Shown: in pieces, positions 1 through 10,421 of the stretch
Layout of the letters: each line of letters starts with the position of its first letter
How positions within the stretch are numbered: position 1 is the stretch's first letter
DNA from: Locusta migratoria
Taxonomy: Eukaryota > Arthropoda > Insecta > Orthoptera > Acrididae
Direction of reading: 5' to 3'
Assembly (NCBI GenBank): GCA_026315105.1
Contig: CM048744.1
Coordinates: forward strand, 345,801,668 to 345,865,667
DNA: 64,000 bases
Position numbers and translations under genes: made by a program
The notes under the pieces: model-generated
What the model saw: the letters and a program-made list of their open reading frames with translations, nothing else
The model's database searches: none
What the model was told of the DNA's origin: nothing

Positions 1-1933
1 CGCCTGTCTCATACATCCTACACACCAGTTCAAATAGTCTTGTCATGGCTGGCTCTCCCAGAGACTTTAGTAGCTCTGAGGGTATGTCATCTACTCCTGG
101 GGCCTTGTTCCGACCTAGGTCTTTCAGGGCTCTGTCAAATTCATCTCTCAGTATAGTATCTCCTATTTCATCTTGTTCTACTTCCTCTTCCCTTCCCACA
201 ACATGTCTCTAAGTTCATTTCCTTTGTAGAGCTGCTCTATGTACTCTTTCCACCTTTCAGCTTTCCCTTCTTTGCTGAGAACTGGTTTCCCATCTGAGTT
301 CTTGAAATTCATAGAGTTGCTTTTCTTGTCCCCAAACGTCTCTTTTATTTTCCTGTAGGCGGTATCTACTTTTCCCCTTCTTATACATTCTTCTACAGAT
401 TTGCATTTGGCTTCTAGCCACTCCTGCTTAGCAATTTTGCACTTCCTGTCAATCTCATTTTTTAGTCGTCTGTACTCCATTTTGCCTGTTTCATTTACTG
501 CATTTTTATATTTTCTTCTTTCATCAATTAAATTCAGTATTTCCTGTGATGTCCAAGGATTTTTTGTAGGTCTTGCCTTTCTACCTATTTTGTCCTCTGT
601 TGCCATCACAATTTCATCTCTCAATGCTACCCATTCCTCTTCTACTGTTTTATTTCCCCCTGTTTCTGTCAATTGTTGCCTAAAGCTCCCTCTGAAATTC
701 TCCAGAACTTCACTTTCCTTCAATTTATCTAAGTCCCATCTCCTTATTTTCCTACCTTTCTGCAGTTTTTTCAGTTTCAGCCTACAGTTCATGACTAACA
801 AGTTATGGTCAGAGTCTATATCTGCCCCTGGGTATATTTTACAGTTTATCACCTGGTTCCGGAATCTATGTTTTACCATTATAAAATCTATCTGATACCT
901 TCCGGTGTCTCCTGGTCTCTTCCACGTATACAACCTTCTTTTGTGATTCTTAAACCACGTGTTCGTTACGATTAAATCATGTTCCGTGCAAAATTCTACC
1001 AGGCGACTTCCTCTTTCATTCCTTCTGCCCAGTCCATATTCACCTACTATTTTTCCTTCTCTTCCTTTTCCTACTACCGAATTCCAGTCTCCCATCACAA
1101 TTAAGTTTTCCTCTCCTTTAACTGTCTGAATAATTTCCTTTAGCTCCTCATATATTTCTTCGATCTCCTCATCATCGGCAGAGCTAGTTGGCATATAAAC
1201 CTGTACTACTGTTGTCGGTGTTGGCTTCGTATCTATCTTGACAATGATAATGCGATCACTGTGCTGGTCATAGTAGTTTACCCGCATTCCTATTTTCTTA
1301 TTCATTATCAGTCCTACTCCTGTGATACCCCCAACTGATTTTGTATTTATAATCCTGTACTCACCTGACCAGAAATCCTGTTCATCCTGCCACCGAACTT
1401 CACTAATCCCCACTATATCTAACTTCAACCTATCCATTTCCCTTTTTAAATTTTCTAATTTTCCTACCCGATTAAGGGATCTAACATTCCACGCTCCGAT
1501 CCGTAGAATGCCAGTATTGTCTTTCCTGATGACAACATCCTCCTGAGTAGTCCCCGCCCGGAGATCCGAATGGGGGACTATTTTACCTCCGGAATATTTT
1601 ACCCGAGAGGATGCCATCATCATATTTCCATACAGTAGAGCTGCATGTCCTCGGGAAAGGTAACGGCTGTAGTTTCCCCTTGCTTTCAGCCGCTCGCAGT
1701 AGCTCTGTGGCGAAGCCACATTAGCTAATGTTACAAGGCCAGCTCAGTCAATCATCCAGACTGTTGCCCCTGTAACTACTGAAAAGGCTGCTGCCCCTCT
1801 TCAGGAACCACACGTTTGTCTGGCCTCTCCACAGATACCCCTCCGCTGTGGTTGCACCTACGGTACGGCTATCTGCATCGTTGAGGCACACTAGCCACCC
1901 CACCTCGGCAATGTCTGTGGTTCATGGGGGTGG
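1..1933 (-). mobile_element. RTE-type LINE, 5' part (copy A), cut by window edge
   Basis: This is the 5' portion of a non-LTR retrotransposon of the RTE type, read on the minus strand and running off the left edge. Its 5' end near 1933 (ACCACCCCCATGAACCACAG in element sense) matches the start of the full-length copy at 36.2 kb, and both share a GC-rich leader. The long frame (see next entry) is endonuclease. After about position 200 the frame shifts, and the reverse-transcriptase start continues in another frame to position 1. RTE elements copy themselves by target-primed reverse transcription. I am confident of the family because the same protein occurs three more times in this window. Confidence 0.9.
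178..1719 (-). pseudogene. RTE LINE ORF, endonuclease domain, frameshifted
   Basis: A 513-residue frame starting at the ATG at 1719. An N-terminal stretch of about 70 residues is followed by an apurinic-type endonuclease/exonuclease/phosphatase domain, which nicks target DNA. Visible motifs are GAWNVRSL near residue 77, GISEVRW near 105, GDWNSVVG near 215 and the catalytic SDHNLLV near 305. A lysine- and glutamate-rich linker leads towards the reverse transcriptase. The frame ends early (NELRDMLWEGKRK) where the intact copy at 36.4 kb continues through an acidic stretch, so an indel near position 200 broke it. Proteins like this are often mislabelled as craniofacial development protein 2-like in insect annotations. 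Confidence 0.88.
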
Positions 1934-2221
1934 TTATATTTACTACCTGCAGTGAATTCATGCAGTTGGCAGCGCTATTATAGATTCCCCTGAAGTTCTT
2001 ACTGTCAATACAGTATTAATTGATATTTAATTAAAGGCAATCATACAAAGGTTGACTTTTTATTTTAGTATATTTTGTTTCCTGTTTATTTTTGTAATAT
2101 TGTAGCACATTGGTCAAATTTTGTACGAGCCGCCACTGGTGGAGGGACAACCATATGGGGAGGAACCAACAGGGCTCAGCTCGTCCAAGTCCATGTTTCT
2201 GAGCGTCCCTTATTTAAGCTA
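1934..2221. other. No gene seen
   Basis: AT-rich flank of the RTE copy. The end near 2200 (gcgtcccttatttaag) resumes after the next element as taagtgtcccgttatccc, so the inserted element appears to have split a TCCCGT-rich repeat. Confidence 0.5.
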
Positions 2222-3322
2222 AAGGTTAGTCTACACGAGAACACTAGCTTGTGACACTCGTTGTATGAAATGAATTGCGAGAAACTGGTTTCGTGCAAAT
2301 CTGTAGACTCGGCGGTAGAACTACACACTTCAGTTTCGTTGTTTTATGAGTATAGTAGTCGTCGTAAAATGAAAGTTTTGGCAGCTGTAAGATTTGCGAC
2401 GCAGCTATTACTTCTCTGTGTATAGTCACTTCATAAGACTAAACATTCAAAGGCAAGAAACGTGTTTCGGTTGATGAATGCATTAAAAAAAGACGTCGTC
2501 TCGTTTGGTTAGCGACCTCACTGAAAGAGATTCTGGTTGAAGACCTTACAAAATTATTTCAATCATCTTAGAATGTCACAAGAGCAGTACACTATTTTTT
2601 AAACATAGTTAGCTAACAACTTTGTTGCAGAGGGATATGTATCGTGACAATATTAGCATGTTTAAAAGTATGATATTTCCAACAACAAAAAATTGAATGT
2701 AAAACCCTGTCACGTTTTAAATAAAAATTTACAAAGAATTGTTAATGTAAAAACAGTCACGTTTCAAACAAATATTCTAAAATAAAGGAATTCAGCGTAA
2801 CAGATTTGTGTCAGCATTTTCTTCTGTGTATATTTCTTCTTAAAAAGTCTGCCAGTTCAAACCATTAGATCCTTGTCTTGTAAAATTACACTAACCACAC
2901 CCAGATGTTTTACTAGATAGCATTATGCAAAGTTCGTTTGTATAGGTATTTCGAGTTGAATGCATTTTAGTCTGCAAATTAGTTATTGTTAACCCATCAA
3001 TATTTACTCGCGAAAGGACTGCTTCAAGAGCACCAACAAGCCGCTGCTTATTCCAGAATTTTTTATCATTAATATCCCATAAACACCTATACATGGCATA
3101 TATGTCCAAACACCGAACTATTTCCTCCGTACCCCACTTTGTATTTTGTTGTGTTTTGATTATCACCTAACCTAAAACCACGCGCAATCATTTTCGACAA
3201 AGTTGCAAAGAGCCGAAACTCTTTAGTTTCGCCAAAGATTTGTGCATACGCCTGCCGCGCATGCGCACTGGCAAGTAGCGCAGTTTTATGAAACGTAGTG
3301 TCGTCGTGTAAACTAGCCTTTA
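2219..3322 (-). mobile_element. PIF/Harbinger-like element with MADF fragment
   Basis: Terminal inverted repeats of about 24 bp are visible: taaaggttagtctacacga at the left and, in reverse complement, taaaggctagtttacacga at the right. Between them lies a minus-strand MADF-domain fragment. Proteins with Myb/SANT or MADF domains are the usual second protein of PIF/Harbinger transposons, which supports the assignment. The exact ends are unclear because TTTAAG occurs on both sides; the superfamily's TWA target duplication cannot be resolved. No DDE transposase is visible, so the copy is non-autonomous. Confidence 0.6.
2891..3166 (-). pseudogene. MADF-domain protein fragment (Harbinger-associated)
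   Basis: A 91-residue frame whose residues 10-85 look like a MADF (Myb/SANT-like in Adf-1) DNA-binding domain. It has KWGTEEIVRCLDIYAMYRCLW, with the tryptophan and YxxYxxLW spacing typical of the family, and later LTITNLQTKMHSTRNTYTNE, the third helix. The frame stops shortly after SSKTSGCG, where family members continue with a linker and BESS-type tail, so this is a truncated copy. It sits inside the inverted repeats of the surrounding element, so it is probably the element's accessory DNA-binding protein rather than a host gene. Confidence 0.6.
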
Positions 3323-3756
3323 AGTGTCCCGTTATCCCGACAAAGTAAATACGGGACGTATATTGTCCCGTTTCTTATTAACTGTCCCGTGTTAAAAGAA
3401 TAATAATAATAACGTCTTTCTAAGTAATGGGTAACCAAATGAAGAATTAAATTGATAATAACCAACGAATAAAGAAAATAGGCTTTGATTAACTCAAATT
3501 GAATGAAGCACGATTTTTGAATGTCTCTGGTTGATATTACGTAATGCTTTCACATGGCACGTGCAGCTTTTCCATTACATTGCAAGAAGATGCCTTGCTA
3601 AAACAGCCTGATTTTTTTAAATTTATTTTACGACAGATTAATTGATGATATTGAGAAATTTGTTTGTCCATTTCATTGGTGGAAGTCTGCCTTAAGACTG
3701 ATGAAAATTTTTGAAATTGTGAAGATCAGCTTTTGGAGGAAGTGAACCAAAAGGAA
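3323..3756. other. No gene seen
   Basis: AT-rich sequence with short TCCCG/ACGGGAC repeats near 3320-3400. No frame, tRNA-like box or inverted repeat was recognised. Confidence 0.5.
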
Positions 3757-4098
3757 TGAACCCATTAATGCCCATGGTATGTTATATCATACGTCATACA
3801 TGTATTTTTATTTTGTATTGTTACCACTAGATAGAATGTTGTAGGTATTTTACAGTCAGAGAGTTCCACTCCACAATAATCGTAGTTTTCAGTGACATAA
3901 CAATGCCATTATTGTGCAGTTAGCCATTTCCTCTTAGAGGAACTTTGAACCGCCAAGATCATGAGTGACAGATAAGAATTTTATTTTATACTGAAGTAGC
4001 TTGCTAGATATTTATGTATTGTATTTTATCGTCAGGTTACATAAATACTATTATAATACAACAATCTCCGAAATGCAGAATAAATTCTAAAACTACTC

Positions 4099-4218
4099 AT
4101 GAATCTGAGTGATGATGATAGTATCTGCAGTGAAACAGATCGAGCTGATGAGGTGGATTTAGTCTTTCTTCCACCATGTGATGAAAATGATTCCGACTGT
4201 TACGTTGGCCTGTAGTGA
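4099..4218 (+). pseudogene. piggyBac transposase N-terminal fragment
   Basis: From the ATG at 4099 the reading is an acidic, serine-rich peptide (MNLSDDDSICSETDRADEV, then DLVFLPPCDENDSD) that ends at TAG in VGL*. An acidic N-terminus with a VxLPP-like segment is typical of piggyBac-family transposases. The catalytic core that should follow is not present downstream. This assignment rests on composition and on the terminal repeats, so it is moderate. Confidence 0.5.
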
Positions 4219-4754
4219 GTCAGCTAACAAAGCTAACGTCTCATTTAGGAATTTCCTCCCAGACACGGTGGCGCCAATTGTAATTCACGTTCCACCCGCG
4301 TCCTAAAAGTTCCAAGTAAACCTGCTTTGTTGAGCGTGGCATTATGTAGCTTTTAACTGGTTTTTAAGCGTTCGTATTTCCCCACGAAGGCAGTGGCTTT
4401 CTGGCCAAGGTGAGGGAGTTGGGGTGAGAAGTGTTTTGCGCACCTCCTCTTGTCACCGGTGGCCACCACACGGGTGCCTCGCCTCGCTTTAGAAAAACAA
4501 ATGTTTGTTCACTAGTATGCATCAGCCTTGATTATCTTATTGAACTTGCAACATGCTCTCGTAATTTGCATATCAAACTGTAATTATTATCATTGAAAAT
4601 GTCCGTACCCCATGAAGTTTATATTCAAAAGATTCATCTTGACGATTAAAATGTGATTTTGAGGTTGGAATATGTAGGAAATGAGAGTGAGGAAAACCTG
4701 ACTCCTTCAATATGTAACAAGAGTTTGTTGGAGCTCTACTGACTTCACCTACAA

Positions 4755-4970
4755 TGAATAAACCTTGAGGACCCATGCCAAGTTCCACGAAAGGTGTACC
4801 AAATGATATCCGCAGACAAAATGTTGGACACTTTGTGGACAAAATTCTAACTGATAGGAGATATAAAAATTGTAGAAAATGCTCCAAATTTCGTTGCATA
4901 AAATGTAATGTTGGTCTTCGCCAAGATTCTTGTTTTTGCAATATCACGGGTAAAGATTGTTCAAAATATT
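4755..4970 (+). pseudogene. piggyBac transposase C-terminal cysteine-rich domain
   Basis: The plus-strand frame includes VPNDIRRQNVGHFVDKILTD, then RRYKNCRKCSKFRCIKCNVG and a further CFC. The repeated CxxC pairs form the RING-like cysteine-rich zinc finger found at the C-terminus of piggyBac transposases, which binds the element's terminal repeats. A preceding frame is broken, and no catalytic aspartates are recognisable upstream. Confidence 0.65.
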
Positions 4971-5353
4971 GCTCATATAATGCAATGTTGGACTTGATCC
5001 AGATTATTTCTATTTTCCCAACACCATTAACGACTTATTTGTGTATTTGAAAAGTAGTAATGTATCAGTTTCAATTAATAAAATTAGATAAAACATTGTT
5101 TTCTTGATACATAACAAATGATATTGCACTAGTGAATTGTAAATGTTAATGCCCATTGTATGTTTTATCATACTCGAAATAAAACAATGTAACAATTAAA
5201 AAATTAATGTTTTAATAATTGATTCATGCTACTACCCTTAAAAGACCTACATTTACTTAATTTCATCAAAATCAAAAACAAAAAATAGTTCTGGGCATTA
5301 ATGGGTTAAAATTTGGGTTTACCGTCTCGTCGACGGCTTGGTTATTAGAGACA

Positions 5354-5540
5354 CGCCGGCCGCGGTGGCCGAGGGGACTGAGGCGCTTCAGTCACGGTCT
5401 GCACGGCCACTACGGTCGGGGGTTCGAATCCCCCCTCGGGCATGGATATTTGTGCCGTCCTTAGTTGTAGCTAGTTCATAAGTAGTTTGTAAGTTTAGGG
5501 ACTGATGACCCCGTAGTTAAGTCCCATAGACTCTACAAGC
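5354..5540 (+). mobile_element. tRNA-derived SINE (main family)
   Basis: A tRNA-like head carries an A box (GTGGCCGAGGGGACTGAGG) and a B box (GGGTTCGAATCCCC), followed by a body ending in the conserved stretch gggactgatgaccccgtagt. A perfect 10-bp target duplication, attagagaca, flanks it at 5344-5353 and 5541-5550. Such elements are transcribed by RNA polymerase III and mobilised by a partner LINE. Confidence 0.92.
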
Positions 5541-5555
5541 ATTAGAGACATTGCT

Positions 5556-5738
5556 AACGCTCGGATCTTTGGGTAAGGATGGAGAAGGAAATCGTCCGCG
5601 TTCTTTCAAAGAAACCATCCTGGAATTATTTAGGGAAATAACGGAAAACCTAAATCTGGATGGCCGGAGATAGATTTGAACCACCATGCTCTCGAATGTG
5701 AGTCCAGTGTCTTACCCTTGTGCCACCTAGCTCGATGG
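5556..5738 (-). mobile_element. tRNA-derived SINE, second family, 3'-truncated
   Basis: On the minus strand a tRNA-like head (gagctaggtggcacaagggt, then ggtggttcaaatct as B box) is followed by a body with ccggccatccagatttagg and aggatggtttctttgaaaga. This differs from the main SINE family in the window. It is cut near ccaaagatccgagcg. Confidence 0.7.
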
Positions 5739-6150
5739 AGCTGAATGACACTAAAAAATAAGCGATATGTGAATTGATTAATTGAGAGTCGTGAAGTGTG
5801 TTGGTGATAAATGTTCACTAATTTTCAACTTCCTTGCGCTTGACGATATCTAGTACAAAAATTTCCAGCTTATTACTGAGTTTGTGCCAGCTCTCATTGG
5901 CACAAATGGTGTTGCAGAAAGTGTCCTCCATCACAAATAGCTTGTGGACTCACGAAAAGATTTAATGTCAAAGTGTGAAAGAAAATACTCATTTTCAGAA
6001 TTCATATGAAATTCTGTCTGAAAATACCAAACTTCCGAATGGCATACATTCTTTTTCAAAATATATTTGAGAGAGAAATAACTAAGCTGCTTAAATAGTA
6101 ACAATTGTTTATCTTATTAGATTGAAGGTGACAAGTATAACGATATTTAG
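5739..6150. other. No gene seen
   Basis: AT-rich sequence without a recognisable element. Confidence 0.5.
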
Positions 6151-6152
6151 GT

Positions 6153-6318
6153 GTAAAGCAGCTCGCTGCGGAGCGCGCGGTTGCTCGCCGTGAAGGTTCG
6201 AGTCCTCCCTGGGGCATCGGTGTGTGTGTTGTCCTTAAGTTAGTTTAACTAGGTTTAAGTAGTTTGTCAGCTACGGATTGATGACCACGCAGTTTGGTCC
6301 GATAGATTTACAGACATT
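6153..6318 (+). mobile_element. tRNA-derived SINE (variant head), 5'-truncated
   Basis: The B box GGTTCGAGTCC is at 6195-6205, and the body has tttgtcagctacggattgat, as in the copies at 48.3 and 62.8 kb. The A-box half is missing or degenerate. Confidence 0.8.
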
Positions 6319-6382
6319 ATAAAGATATTTATTTAATTAGTAATGGAATTTATTTGGCTTTTGGTAGTACGAATATATCAGA

Positions 6383-6743
6383 AAAATGTTTGTATAGTCT
6401 ATGGGACTTAACTACGGGGTCATCAGTCCCTAAACTTACAAACTACTTATGAACTACTTACTCACTAGGACGGCAAAAATATCCACGCCCGAGGGGGGAT
6501 TCGAACCCCCGACCGTTAGAGGCCGTGCAGACCGTGACTGGAGCGCCTTAGTCCCCTTTTTTTTTTTTTTTTTTTTTTTTTTTGTTCATCAGGTAGATCT
6601 ATGCTTTGCGGTCGTTTTCATTGTTCGTTCTTTGTCGTTCGTTGATCATTTGGCTCAGCTTTTTTATTACAGAGGACGTTCAGCCCTCTGACCGGGCGCG
6701 CTGAGCCACGGCGCCCGGCGTCCCCTCGGCCACCGCGGCCGGC
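6383..6743 (-). mobile_element. tRNA-derived SINE split by a nested retroposon
   Basis: The minus-strand SINE body and B box (gattcgaacccccgaccg) run from 6383 to 6556, and the head resumes at 6720-6743. The duplicated target gtcccc (6551-6556 and 6720-6725) brackets the nested insertion. The outer SINE is itself flanked by tatcaga (6376-6382 and 6748-6754). Confidence 0.88.
6557..6719 (-). mobile_element. A-tailed tRNA-like SINE nested in a SINE
   Basis: In minus-strand sense it begins GCCGGGCGCCGTGGCTCAGC, which contains a tRNA/7SL-like A box (TGGCTCAG), runs about 135 bases and ends in a 27-base poly(A). No clear B box is seen. It inserted into the older SINE with a 6-bp duplication. Confidence 0.7.
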
Positions 6744-6754
6744 TTTGTATCAGA

Positions 6755-7892
6755 TTTTGTGTGTCTTCTTGTTGGGATTACCGCACATTCAGTTTTACCT
6801 TTCCCAAAAAAACCCTAATTCTTGGACGCGGAAGAAAGACAGAAGTGCAACATATGTTCAAATGTGGGGTGGGGAGCAGTAGCATATGGCACAGTAGGTG
6901 CTGGTTCCCGTGGGAAAGCCCGCCTATGTTACTGGTACTCTCCTCGCATTGGCTGCTGCATTTCACGTCACGTGATTTCTTTTGAAATTAGTTTTGTTTA
7001 TTATATACTAAATATTAACTATTCAGAGCTGAGAATTTGTAATTAATATCTCTCAAGGACAGGCTAGGTTTTGACAGTTTCAAAAGTTTAAGGTGCCTTC
7101 TCTTAGTAACAAGAGAAGAGCGATTTTGCAGAAGGCGCGCGACGGCCCTGTTTTGGCGCGAAATAGAGCGTCAGGTGCCCTCTCGCAACGCGCCGCAGTT
7201 TCAGTCTCGAGCTGACCACTATACGCGCCGGATCGCGCCGGTAATGAGTAAAGTTTTGTGTAATTGTGCTAACAGTCGAGGTCTCAACAAGAACTACGGG
7301 CAGCATAGGCCGTACCGTATTAACAATAGTTGTTCATATGTTATTATTTATTTAATAAATGGCATCCCTGACAATTAAAAATCTCGCGAGTCGCTCCTTA
7401 TGCTTCCATCCAACAGAACTTATTTTAGCCTCACTTGTATGCTGTAGAAGAACCAACGACCTGTGTGCTGTCTTCTGCGCTGGGGACACAACTATAGAAG
7501 ACAACAGGTTAGTCAGAACTCTATGCTTCCCATAAAGACTTTGGTCACCAACTACGGCACCTCGTGCGTACTGTAGGGCGGTACAAACGCTCACTGCTAC
7601 GCAACAGCATCCGCAAGGATGTGGAGGTTTTAGGGGACTTGTGGGAGGAAGCAGTACTAACTTCTCCGTCCGCAAATAAAACCCTAGGAAGATTGTAGCG
7701 TCCAGATCCTGGATATCACACTTTGGGACAATGCAATAGCTGCAGCTCCTCCCTCTTTGTCTATCTCGCATTCAACCTTCCTATGGCTCTCCATGCCATA
7801 GCTTCAGGCAAGTCACGGTTTTGTTCCATTACACTACCTGCTCACTACACTATCTGAACCCACCTGCTTGTGTAATTCGTTTGGAAGAGGAA
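6755..7892. other. No gene recognised
   Basis: About 1.1 kb without a recognised product. 7090-7260 is GC-rich and an AATAAA signal lies at 7354-7359, so a solo LTR is possible. I could not find paired LTRs or target duplications to prove it. Confidence 0.4.
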
Positions 7893-7900
7893 ACACTAGT

Positions 7901-9295
7901 CAGTGGCGTAGCTATGTCACCAAGGGCCCCGGGGCAAAAATTACATTGGGGCCCTCGTTAAACTAAAACTATGCAAAACTATATCATCAGTTCCTTACCA
8001 CCTACTGGATAATTACTTAATAAGGCAAACCTAAATACTATTGTGTGTCACGCAGCAGATAATATTTAATTGTACTATCAAATATAATTATAACTGCGAA
8101 AGTTGGTTTGTTTGTTATGCTTTCACGCAAAAGTTACTGGGCGGATTTGAATGAAATTTTGCAGAGGGATAGATATGGACCTGGGTAGGACATAAGATAA
8201 ACGACCTCTTCGGATAATTTCTGAAGTTGCTCCATACTAGGTGAATGAAGTCGCAGGCATAAGCTAGTAAAAAATAAACAATGAAGAAGTATTACTTAAC
8301 CATGAAAACATGGCCCCCTGCCGCGAAGCAAACCGGGAATAGTGAAGTCCGCCGTGAGAGCAGGCGGACTGTTGTCAGTACCGACATCTCACTGTCGCTA
8401 AACTCCTCGCTGTTAGGTCACTCCCTATCGATCAGCCTTATTTCGTTGATAGCCCGATCAAAGAAGGAAAATAGGGGAAATATTCGTGTAGGATGGTTTC
8501 AGATAAGAAAGTTGCCGGATTTTATTTGATGGAATACTTTGGTTTGAGCCGTGCCCCTACCAGGCTTCATGAAGTACATATTACTTTTTCCTGGCCAGAC
8601 ATAAGTAAAATAACTAAGTTGACATCTTCGCTTATTATAGTGGCAGTGGCGTACAGGGTAGTGTCTTGAATGCACAATTTACTATTGTGACAAATTAACC
8701 ATATTTTCTCTTCTTCTTGCACGAATTTGAGTGCAATTGGTTACAGCACTAAATTGGGATCTATGATTATGGAGCACACCCTTGGGGAATTCACTACACA
8801 AACAGTTGAGTTACCATAATAATACCGCTCTGTAATAATACATTGTAGATACTTCATATTCAAATGTGGTCACACTGTCTACTGTCAAACACTGTGCTAG
8901 TAATTCAACACCATTCACTGTTATTTCGCTAAGATTGGCAGGCACGGCAACTCCGACTTCAACCGACAATACGCTGACGATGGCAGGGTCCACGTCTTAG
9001 CAGACAGGCAAAGGACCTTGTTATGTTTATATTCTAGAGTGCGAATAATTTTTGGATTTCACTTCGTGCGTTTGAGGTTTGTTGGTCAGGGTTCAAAAAG
9101 TTCAAAGTCGGAAAACCTTCATTCAACTAAATTATTATATACAGTTGAACTTCAATTATCAGAAGTAATTGGCGGACGTGAAAGTGTTCAAGGATCTACG
9201 GTAATTTTTTTCGAACGTCGTAGGCCAAGGGGCCCCCTTGAGCTCGAGGGCCCCGGGGCACTGCCCCGCCTAGCCCTATGATAGCTACGCCACTG
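7901..9295. mobile_element. hAT-type non-autonomous element
   Basis: Terminal inverted repeats cagtggcgtagctat lie at both ends, with further imperfect matching through gggccccggggca. The flanks carry a perfect 8-bp duplication, acactagt (7893-7900 and 9296-9303), which is diagnostic of hAT transposons. No transposase frame is recognisable within its 1395 bp. Confidence 0.88.
8078..8267 (+). mobile_element. Helitron-like element, 190 bp
   Basis: It begins with TC (8078) after an A and ends in CTAG (8264-8267) before a T. A host A^T dinucleotide interrupted without duplication is the Helitron signature. The internal sequence gctttcacgcaaaagttact and the subterminal gcaggcataagctag resemble insect Helitrons known for this motif. 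It lies wholly inside the hAT element. Confidence 0.65.
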
Positions 9296-9311
9296 ACACT
9301 AGTCAAAACTA

Positions 9312-9830
9312 GAGAGCTAGAATAGGGAGAGAGTAGCCATGCGTGAAACTGCTCCTGATTGGCTGACAACCAAGGTCGCCATGTTTTTGCCAGATTTGGC
9401 GGGCTTTACATGTGTGTGAATTGCTACAGTTTGCGTCTCTGCACTGTGGTGTGTCTGAAAAGCTTCTGACAGCGATGTCACTGTGCAGTTACGTACAGGT
9501 TGTACTGCGGTAGGCACTGCTCCACTTTTACACGGCTTCTGTCGGTTCTGTTTACGTAAATTAACGCGTTGTTCTTCGGTCGTTGACGATAACCTTAGAA
9601 CTTAGCGGCAATTTTTAAGATTATATGTTGGTTTGAAGTGATTTTTCTGAGTATAATTAATAATGTGTTTTACATAATCATTAAGCGCAATAAAGAGTAA
9701 TGGCTCGTTGTTAGTCTTCCTCTGTTGGCTGTAAAAACCGAAGTAAAGATTTTTATATGATGCTTGTGTTCGCAAGGAATGAAATACGGGAACAGTGGGC
9801 GGTGAAAATTAACTGAGAAAGCGACTTATA
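9312..9830 (+). mobile_element. Remnant of a THAP-domain DNA transposon (left end)
   Basis: The start after a TA dinucleotide, gagagctagaataggga then gagagtagcc, resembles the terminal repeat of the THAP-domain element at 49896-52470 (gagccctgtattggga then gagtagcc). A THAP-like fragment follows at 9700. No right end was found, so the extent is uncertain. Confidence 0.45.
9700..9829 (+). pseudogene. THAP-type zinc-finger fragment
   Basis: Reading from the ATG at 9700 gives MARC, a TAG at 9712, then SSSVGCKNRSKDFYM and, later, NEIREQWAVKIN before a TGA at 9814. The early C...C pair, the basic KNRSK and the WxxxI motif match the first half of a THAP domain, a C2CH DNA-binding finger found in several transposase families. 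The FP and the distal C and H residues are missing. Two stops make it non-functional. Confidence 0.5.
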
Positions 9831-9880
9831 AAGCAAGAAGGCATTGATGAAATTCAGTAATGGAACTACTGCCTGTGAAA

Positions 9881-9954
9881 TTACCGCGTGGTGTAGTGGT
9901 AGCGTACTGAATTCATAATGTGAAGGCTGCGAGTTGGAGTCCGATAAGCGGTAA
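9881..9954 (+). tRNA. tRNA-like sequence (CAT loop), probably pseudogene
   Basis: A perfect 7-bp acceptor pairing exists between ttaccgc (9881-9887) and gcggtaa (9948-9954). The D arm ggtgtagtggtagcgta is well kept, and the anticodon-loop position reads CAT at 9914-9916 in ttcataa, so it would be methionine-like. The anticodon stem and the B box (agttggagtcc for GGTTCGANTCC) are degraded. Seven T residues at 9958-9964 form a polymerase III terminator. It may be a tRNA pseudogene or a lone SINE head. Confidence 0.5.
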
Positions 9955-9964
9955 AACTTTTTTT

Positions 9965-10409
9965 AAACAGTATTTGCTAGCTTTTTGTTAGTTCATGGTT
10001 CTGGTTTTTGATATGTCGAGCTACAATTTATGTTGTAACATTGCAACGGCATCTTCCCCTTGGCTGTGTATTATTGGCTATTCACAGTCCTATAACTTGT
10101 TACGGGGCGTGACGCGAGAAAGAGAGGGGGGGGGGGACTGTTGTAGATATTCAGTTACTTATTTTGAATCTGTTTCTGCTGTTACACTAGAGACAGTATG
10201 GGTATTTTTCCGATTTTCTGTGATACTCCCTGAAAGTGTCTACAGAATGACATTTTTGGTATTTCCCAATGTAGGAAAATGTCATAAGATCGACAGCACA
10301 CTTACAATACATTATATCGGGGCGGAAAGCGATAATATTGTACTAATTTCGGCGACCAATATTCAGACAGAAAATTCTAAACTAGCATTCTTTTCTTTGA
10401 GATACATAA
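9965..10409. other. No gene recognised
   Basis: The stretch contains a 143-residue open frame without family motifs and a poly(G) run near 10130. I see no support for a gene. Confidence 0.4.
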
Positions 10410-10421
10410 CATGGAGTATCT

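Larger units (their letters stand above)
3761..5305 (+). mobile_element. piggyBac-like element, internally deleted
   Basis: The ends are cccattaatgcccatgg at the left and, inverted, ctgggcattaatggg at the right. The right flank is TTAA (5306-5309), the piggyBac target site; the left flank is TGAA (3757-3760), one change away. Inside are the acidic N-terminus (4099-4218) and the cysteine-rich C-terminus (about 4760-4965) of a piggyBac transposase, while the catalytic DDD core between them is missing. A second, direct copy of the left end (taatgcccattgtatg) lies at about 5147-5176. Confidence 0.72.

Noticed and set aside
401..895. 164-residue plus-strand frame
   Set aside because: It is antisense to the RTE endonuclease frame and has the same composition shadow in every RTE copy.
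5365..5445. Functional tRNA-Leu/Ser gene at the SINE heads
   Set aside because: The same head is followed by the same body and target duplications at many places, so it is a SINE head.
7090..7376. Solo LTR
   Set aside because: GC-rich part and AATAAA are suggestive, but no TG...CA ends with a target duplication could be defined.
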